Assembly (NCBI RefSeq): GCF_033659955.1
Contig: NZ_JARUJP010000012.1
Coordinates: 1-64,000 of the forward strand
DNA: 64,000 nucleotides
Source of the DNA: Clostridium_AM tanneri
GTDB lineage: Bacteria > Bacillota > Clostridia > Clostridiales > Clostridiaceae
Reading direction: 5' to 3'
In this document: positions 60,215-64,000 of the stretch, one piece after another
Layout: the number at the start of each line of letters is the position of its first letter
Numbering within the stretch: position 1 is the first letter of the stretch
Program-made: the position numbers and the translations under genes
Notes under the pieces: model-generated
What the model saw: only the letters and a program-made list of their open reading frames with translations
Databases searched by the model: none
Told to the model about the DNA's origin: nothing

Positions 60215-60280
60215 GGAAACAATAAAAAGCTTTCTATAATTTTGTACCTTGAAAGCTTTGAGTTAGTTGTGCAACCGACC
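60215..60280 (+). ncRNA. c-di-GMP-II riboswitch aptamer
   Basis: GGAAACAAT at 60215 and GAGTTAGTTGTGCAACCGACC (about 60260-60280) match the conserved ends of the class II c-di-GMP aptamer known from C. acetobutylicum and C. difficile, with the AAAGCTTTC/GAAAGCTTT helix between. The last bases (GACC) are also the 5' arm of a terminator, so ligand binding should block termination (ON switch). Confidence 0.93.
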
Positions 60281-60335
60281 TGTATTTACTGAACAGAAGT
60301 TATGATGTTGTCTGTTTATAATTCAGGTCTTTTTT
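60277..60335 (+). terminator. Terminator controlled by the c-di-GMP-II riboswitch
   Basis: GACCTG (60277-60282) pairs with CAGGTC (60324-60329), with an inner GAACAGA/TCTGTTT helix, then TTTTTT. Confidence 0.88.
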
Positions 60336-60370
60336 AGTGTAAATATATTTTTCAAAAGGGGGGAATATTG

Positions 60371-60391
60371 ATGTATACAACTGCATCATAA
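60371..60391 (+). CDS. Six-codon upstream ORF in the chemoreceptor leader
   Basis: MYTTAS starts 7 nt after AAAAGGGGGG, the best ribosome binding site of the leader, and stops 5 nt before the receptor ATG, in a different frame. It suggests reinitiation; alternatively it marks a frameshift at the receptor start. Confidence 0.5.
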   Translation: MYTTAS

Positions 60392-60396
60392 GGGGT

Positions 60397-62097
60397 ATGG
60401 GAAAACTAGGATTAAAGATTCTAAAAAGGGTAGGATTAATATTTATCTTTTCAATGATTTTACTATTTACAGTTAATTTATTTACCTTTCAGCATGTATT
60501 TTCAAAGGTACAGGAGGATGTAGCAGAGAACGCTAAAAAAGCAGTGAGTTCTGTTGATGGAGATAAGGTAGGGAGGCTTATTGAAAATAAGTCTATGGAT
60601 AGTAAGGAATATAAAGAGCTAAAGGAATCGCTAATAACCTATAAAAATGATACAGGTATAAAGTTTTTATATATTATGGGAAAAGATGATAGCAGTGCCT
60701 ATATGCTAGTAGATGCAAATATTAAAGAAAGCGACCAGATTGGAGAAAAGTATAACTTAGAGGAGGAAATGTTAGAGGCCTTTGGTGGAAAGGTATCTTA
60801 TTCAAAGAATCCTGTAGAAGATAGCGATGGTGTACTTATATCTGGATATGCACCTATTAAAAATTCTTCAGGTGAGATTATAGCCATAATGGGGGCAGAC
60901 ATAGATGTATCATTATACACATATACTAAAAAGATCATGAACCTAAGTCTTATAATTACAGTTCTAGTTATGTGCAGCTTAACTATCTTAATGGTTTTTA
61001 GCTTATCAAAGAAGATATCCTTAAGTGTAGAAAAGATAAAGTATGGACTTGATAAAATGTCCGAAGGAGATTTAACAACTCCTATGCATATTAAAAGTGG
61101 AGATGAATTTGAAGATATAGCTTTATATATTAACAAAGTTAGGGTGGATATTAAGAAAATTGTTGAAGATATAGGAATAAGCTCAAATAGGGTAAGGCAG
61201 CAGACAGAAAGCTTATCTGCTGTATCAAAAGAACTGGCAGTTGCTTCTGAAGCTGTTGCTGAATCTACTGATGAAGGTGTAAAAAACCTAAGTGTTCAGA
61301 AGGAACAAATGGTAACTATAAATACTATACTAGATAACTTTGGGACAAAGGTTAATGAAATTTTGTCACTAGCGAAAATGTTAAATTCTGAAGTTGAAAT
61401 TATAAATAATAAGGCTCAGGATAGTAATAAGGATTTAGTAAATTTTGAACAATCAATCAAGGAGGTAAATTTATCTTTTGATGATGTAAGAGATAAAATA
61501 AAAGGCTTTGCTATAAACTTAAATAAAATTAGCAAAATAACTAACATAATAAATGATATTGCAGATCAAACTAATTTACTTGCCTTAAATGCAGCTATTG
61601 AGGCTGCAAGAGCTGGAGAAAGCGGTAGAGGATTCTCAATAGTTGCAGAAGAAATAAGGAAGCTGGCAGAACAATCTAAGAATTCATCACAGAATATAAC
61701 TTCCTTAATTGAAGTTGTTTTACATGAAGGGGAATTGATTGCTGAAACATCAGACAATATGAATGACAGGCTCAATGACCAGGTAATAAAGCTTAACAGT
61801 TCTACAGATAGTATTAGAACAGTTATCAGTTACATAGAAGAGGTTTTTCCTAAAATCAATAATATACATAATAATATAGTTGCTATTAATGGGGAAAAAG
61901 AAAGAATAATCGAAGACACTATGAGTATGTCTTGTGCTTCAGGAAATATTTCAGCTTCTGTAGAAGAAATATCATCTTCTACTCAGGAGATAAGTGCCTC
62001 TTCCCAGGAGATAGCAGGTGCCGCTGAGCAGTTAACGGATATAACGGAGGAAATGGTAAAAAATATAGAAAAGTTTCAAGTTTCTGAGGAAAAATAG
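60397..62097 (+). CDS. Methyl-accepting chemotaxis protein under c-di-GMP riboswitch control
   Basis: A 566-residue transmembrane receptor. TM1 is at about 10-32 and an extracellular single-Cache-like domain at about 35-180 (KFLYIMGKDDSSAYMLVDANIKESDQ, LISGYAPIKNSSGEIIAIMGADIDVS). TM2 is at about 182-203, HAMP at about 204-256, and the signalling coil runs to the end with tip ADQTNLLALNAAIEAARAGESGRGFSIVAEEIRKLAE. The ATG at 60397 has only AAGGGG one base upstream, so translation likely depends on the upstream six-codon ORF. c-di-GMP control links it to surface or motility choices. Confidence 0.93.
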   Translation: MGKLGLKILKRVGLIFIFSMILLFTVNLFTFQHVFSKVQEDVAENAKKAVSSVDGDKVGRLIENKSMDSKEYKELKESLITYKNDTGIKFLYIMGKDDSSAYMLVDANIKESDQIGEKYNLEEEMLEAFGGKVSYSKNPVEDSDGVLISGYAPIKNSSGEIIAIMGADIDVSLYTYTKKIMNLSLIITVLVMCSLTILMVFSLSKKISLSVEKIKYGLDKMSEGDLTTPMHIKSGDEFEDIALYINKVRVDIKKIVEDIGISSNRVRQQTESLSAVSKELAVASEAVAESTDEGVKNLSVQKEQMVTINTILDNFGTKVNEILSLAKMLNSEVEIINNKAQDSNKDLVNFEQSIKEVNLSFDDVRDKIKGFAINLNKISKITNIINDIADQTNLLALNAAIEAARAGESGRGFSIVAEEIRKLAEQSKNSSQNITSLIEVVLHEGELIAETSDNMNDRLNDQVIKLNSSTDSIRTVISYIEEVFPKINNIHNNIVAINGEKERIIEDTMSMSCASGNISASVEEISSSTQEISASSQEIAGAAEQLTDITEEMVKNIEKFQVSEEK

Positions 62098-62205
62098 AGA
62101 GTAATATAACTATAAAAATGACAAAAATTAAGTTGATATGTGGTATATTTAACTATATAATATAATTATGATATAAAATTATATTAATCTAAAGGGGGAG
62201 TTTAT

Positions 62206-62643
62206 ATGTTTTTAAAGGAATTAAATAAAAAAGAGAGAATTGCTTTTATTAATTTAGTTCATGCTTTGTCTAATGTAGATGAAGTATTTTCGAGCCATGA
62301 AAAGGAACTAATGGATGAATACCTAGAAGAGCTATCCCTAGATAATGAATCTATAGAAGAGCTAACTTTGGAATCAGCAGCTAAAGAGCTAACTGATTCT
62401 TCAGATAGAGCTAAAAATATAATTTATTTTGAGTTATTTGGAGTTGCTTTAATAGATGGAGAATTTGATAAAAAAGAGATTGAGTTTTTAAATACTCTTG
62501 CCTCCAAGTTAAATATAAGCTTAAAGAAGCAGCAGGATTTTATAAACTATTTTAAGACTGTTAAGGAAGCTTATGATGGAACTTTTGTTAACTATGAAAG
62601 TAAGTTAGATGAATTAGAAAAATTAGCTAGAGAATTAATATAG
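62206..62643 (+). CDS. TerB-like helical protein
   Basis: A 145-residue protein of repeated acidic helices (FINLVHALSNVDEVFSSHEKELMDEYLEEL and FELFGVALIDGEFDKKEIEFLNTLASKLNIS). It matches the TerB-like fold, with the D-E/D-G-E-F metal-type loop repeated. Family members are linked to tellurite or metal stress, but this one is isolated from ter genes. AAAGGGGGAG precedes the ATG and a terminator follows at 62665-62700. Confidence 0.75.
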   Translation: MFLKELNKKERIAFINLVHALSNVDEVFSSHEKELMDEYLEELSLDNESIEELTLESAAKELTDSSDRAKNIIYFELFGVALIDGEFDKKEIEFLNTLASKLNISLKKQQDFINYFKTVKEAYDGTFVNYESKLDELEKLARELI

Positions 62644-62664
62644 ATACTATGTAAAGGTAATATA

Positions 62665-62700
62665 AGAAGTGTGGATATTGTTTCTGCACTTCTATCTTTT
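62665..62700 (+). terminator. Terminator of the TerB-like gene
   Basis: AGAAGTG/CACTTCT stem followed by ATCTTTTT. Confidence 0.8.
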
Positions 62701-62871
62701 TAATTATCTTGAAGACAGGAGTTCTATAATAGGTGGTAAGATATATAGTAAAGGTTAGAATTAAGGAGCGTAGGAAAAATAACATAATACTTGGTAACCC
62801 TACAGCGTAATCGCCAATATAATATAGTATAACAAAGGATAAATCAATAACTACAAAGTGAGGTAATAATT

Positions 62872-63429
62872 ATGGTCAAATCAGATAAAAACGATTATTC
62901 TAACTATTATTGTGGTATTGATATTACTAAGTTAAAGTTTATTGGACAAGGTACTCAAGGAAAAGTTTTTTTCTTACCACCAGATAAAGTAATAAAGGTT
63001 TTTCACAGTAAACATTCCTGTAAAAATCAGCTTCTTATCTTGCAGAATGTAAGTAAAAGTAGATTTTTTACAAAGGTATATGATAATGATGAATTTTCAA
63101 TTGTTATGGATTTTGTACCAGGAATAACTCTTAAAGAATATTTAAATAATAATTCTCTTAGTGAAAAACTAGCCTTGGAATTAGTAGAATTAATATGCGA
63201 GTTTGAAAAGTTAGGATTTACTCGGTTAGATATACGTGCTCCTCATATTTTTGTACAAGCTGATGAATCTATTAGAATAATTGATCCTAGGAAAACCTAT
63301 ACTATTGTACAAAAGTATCCGGTAAAAATATTAAGTACACTAGAAAGAGCAGGTGTTTTAGAACAATTCTTTAGAATGATAAAAGACAAATATAATGACA
63401 AATATCTACAATGGAAAAATTTATACTAA
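62872..63429 (+). CDS. Minimal protein-kinase-like protein
   Basis: A 185-residue protein with kinase landmarks in short form: glycine loop FIGQGTQGKVFFL (about 24-36), Lys in DKVIKVFHS, catalytic-loop-like FTRLDIRAPHIFV (Asp about 123) and a DPR in place of DFG (IRIIDPRKTY, about 138-147). The C-lobe is truncated compared with about 260-residue kinases, as in Rio/Kae1-type or YrzF-like small kinases. It may phosphorylate protein or small molecules. The ribosome binding site is GAGGTAAT. It stands alone. Confidence 0.78.
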   Translation: MVKSDKNDYSNYYCGIDITKLKFIGQGTQGKVFFLPPDKVIKVFHSKHSCKNQLLILQNVSKSRFFTKVYDNDEFSIVMDFVPGITLKEYLNNNSLSEKLALELVELICEFEKLGFTRLDIRAPHIFVQADESIRIIDPRKTYTIVQKYPVKILSTLERAGVLEQFFRMIKDKYNDKYLQWKNLY

Positions 63430-63435
63430 ACTAAT

Positions 63436-63472
63436 GAAATGGTTCAGTCATTTTGATTGAACCATTTCTCAT
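63436..63472 (+). terminator. Terminator of the kinase-like gene
   Basis: GAAATGGTTCA/TGAACCATTTC stem with a weak TCATTAT tail. Confidence 0.75.
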
Positions 63473-63535
63473 TATGTATATAATTAATTATAGAGAAATT
63501 TAATTAAAAATAGAAATGGAATAGGAGAAATATTA

Positions 63536-63802
63536 ATGAAAAGAAACGTACAGATAGATCAGTACTATAGACATTTCAAAAATCATTGGTATAGAGTAAT
63601 AGATGTAGCGGAGCATACAGAGACAGGAGAAAAACTAGTAATCTATACGCCGCTATACGGAAATAGAGGAACCTTTGCCAGGCCGCTAAAGATGTTTCTT
63701 GAAGAAGTACCAGCGGAAAAAGAAAATCCTACAGCACAAAGGTATAGATTTATGAGTCTTGAGGAATTAAACTTAAAATCTGAGGATGTTCATCATAATT
63801 AG
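63536..63802 (+). CDS. DUF1653 domain protein
   Basis: An 88-residue protein almost wholly covered by DUF1653: YYRHFKNHWYRVIDVAEHTETGEKLVIYTPLYGNRGTFARPLKMFLEEV. Function is unknown. AGGAG lies before the ATG. It sits 18 nt ahead of the HIT-family gene and is probably co-transcribed. Confidence 0.88.
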   Translation: MKRNVQIDQYYRHFKNHWYRVIDVAEHTETGEKLVIYTPLYGNRGTFARPLKMFLEEVPAEKENPTAQRYRFMSLEELNLKSEDVHHN

Positions 63803-63820
63803 AAAAGGGGAGAAAAACTA

Positions 63821-64000
63821 ATGGAAGAATGCATATTTTGCAGCTATAACAAATCAGAAATAATAGCGGAAAACAAATTAGCCTTTGCCATAACAGATAA
63901 GTTTCCAGTAAATGAAGGGCATACGCTGATAATACCTAAAAGACACTTCAAAAATTTCTTTGAAGCTTCAGAAGAAGAGATTAAGGCTATTTACTCTCTC
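63821..64000 (+). CDS. HIT family hydrolase, cut by the window end
   Basis: The first 60 residues are visible: MEECIFCSYNKSEIIAENKL, then AFAITDKFPVNEGHTLIIPKRH and FFEASEEEIKAIYSL. The CIFC start and the GHTLIIPKRH strand are typical of HIT nucleotide hydrolases/transferases such as Hit. The HxHxH active-site triad lies beyond the window. AAGGGGAG precedes the ATG. Confidence 0.9.
   Translation, partial: MEECIFCSYNKSEIIAENKLAFAITDKFPVNEGHTLIIPKRHFKNFFEASEEEIKAIYSL

Overview
The window looks like chromosomal DNA of a spore-forming Clostridium (Firmicutes). It is strongly AT-rich and most genes follow strong AGGAGG-type ribosome binding sites. Many genes start with GTG or TTG, intrinsic terminators follow most units, and spore genes (CotF-like coat protein, spore photoproduct lyase) are present. 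Gene content is typically clostridial: DegV proteins, c-di-GMP-II, purine and glycine riboswitches, and a glycyl-radical enzyme. No rRNA, tRNA, CRISPR array, phage block or complete insertion sequence was seen. The species cannot be named from the sequence.

Layout. 1-2000: YtrA-type GntR regulator with an ABC exporter. 2100-8700: CBS protein, guanine-riboswitch-controlled purine permease, DegV, PadR regulator, TerC/YjbE membrane protein, DUF2179 protein, a lone CheY-like receiver and a corrinoid methionine-synthase reactivation-like protein. 9000-14230: rubrerythrin-like protein, membrane-anchored beta-propeller, cytosolic zinc phospholipase C-like protein, reduced methyltransferase and a B12-binding radical SAM protein. 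14390-14690: a tandem glycine riboswitch with promoter and terminator but no conventional gene behind it. 14890-23000: DeoR regulator with HAD phosphatase, LysE exporter divergent from an XRE-cupin regulator, 2-enoate-reductase-like flavoenzyme with a MarR regulator, and a dCache chemoreceptor.

23200-30320: threonine aldolase, a sigma-54 activator followed by a DUF1097 membrane protein, then an M20 amidohydrolase behind a consensus -24/-12 promoter, a second LysE-type exporter and a GDSL hydrolase. 30390-36290: CotF-like protein, CD3324-like small protein, GNAT, flavoprotein, YitT-like protein, amidohydrolase, SplB, and BioY with a BirA-type operator overlapping its -35. 36600-46500: NERD-helicase, SelO (base composition unlike its neighbours), YqeY, hemerythrin, M50-like protein, MFS transporter, a small protein and a GlnK/GlnL-like two-component system. 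46700-53600: APC permease (probable GlnL target), a possible structured RNA, a membrane MutS-like ATPase and a SWIM/SNF2 helicase. 53700-57300: a glycyl-radical arylacetate decarboxylase-like enzyme with its activase. 57400-64000: soluble MCP, DegV with divergent TetR regulator, a c-di-GMP-II riboswitch driving a second chemoreceptor through a 6-codon upstream ORF, TerB-like protein, mini kinase, DUF1653 protein and the start of a HIT protein.

How it works together. Most units are short, each with its own regulator or riboswitch. The main themes are amino-acid and nitrogen use (GlnK/GlnL with permease, sigma-54 amidohydrolase module, threonine aldolase, LysE exporters), anaerobic radical chemistry (glycyl-radical enzyme, radical SAM proteins, SplB) and taxis or second-messenger signalling. 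I see no large undescribed gene system. The least explained signals are the orphan glycine riboswitch, the long-stem RNA element at 48183-48289, and several very short ORFs with good ribosome binding sites.
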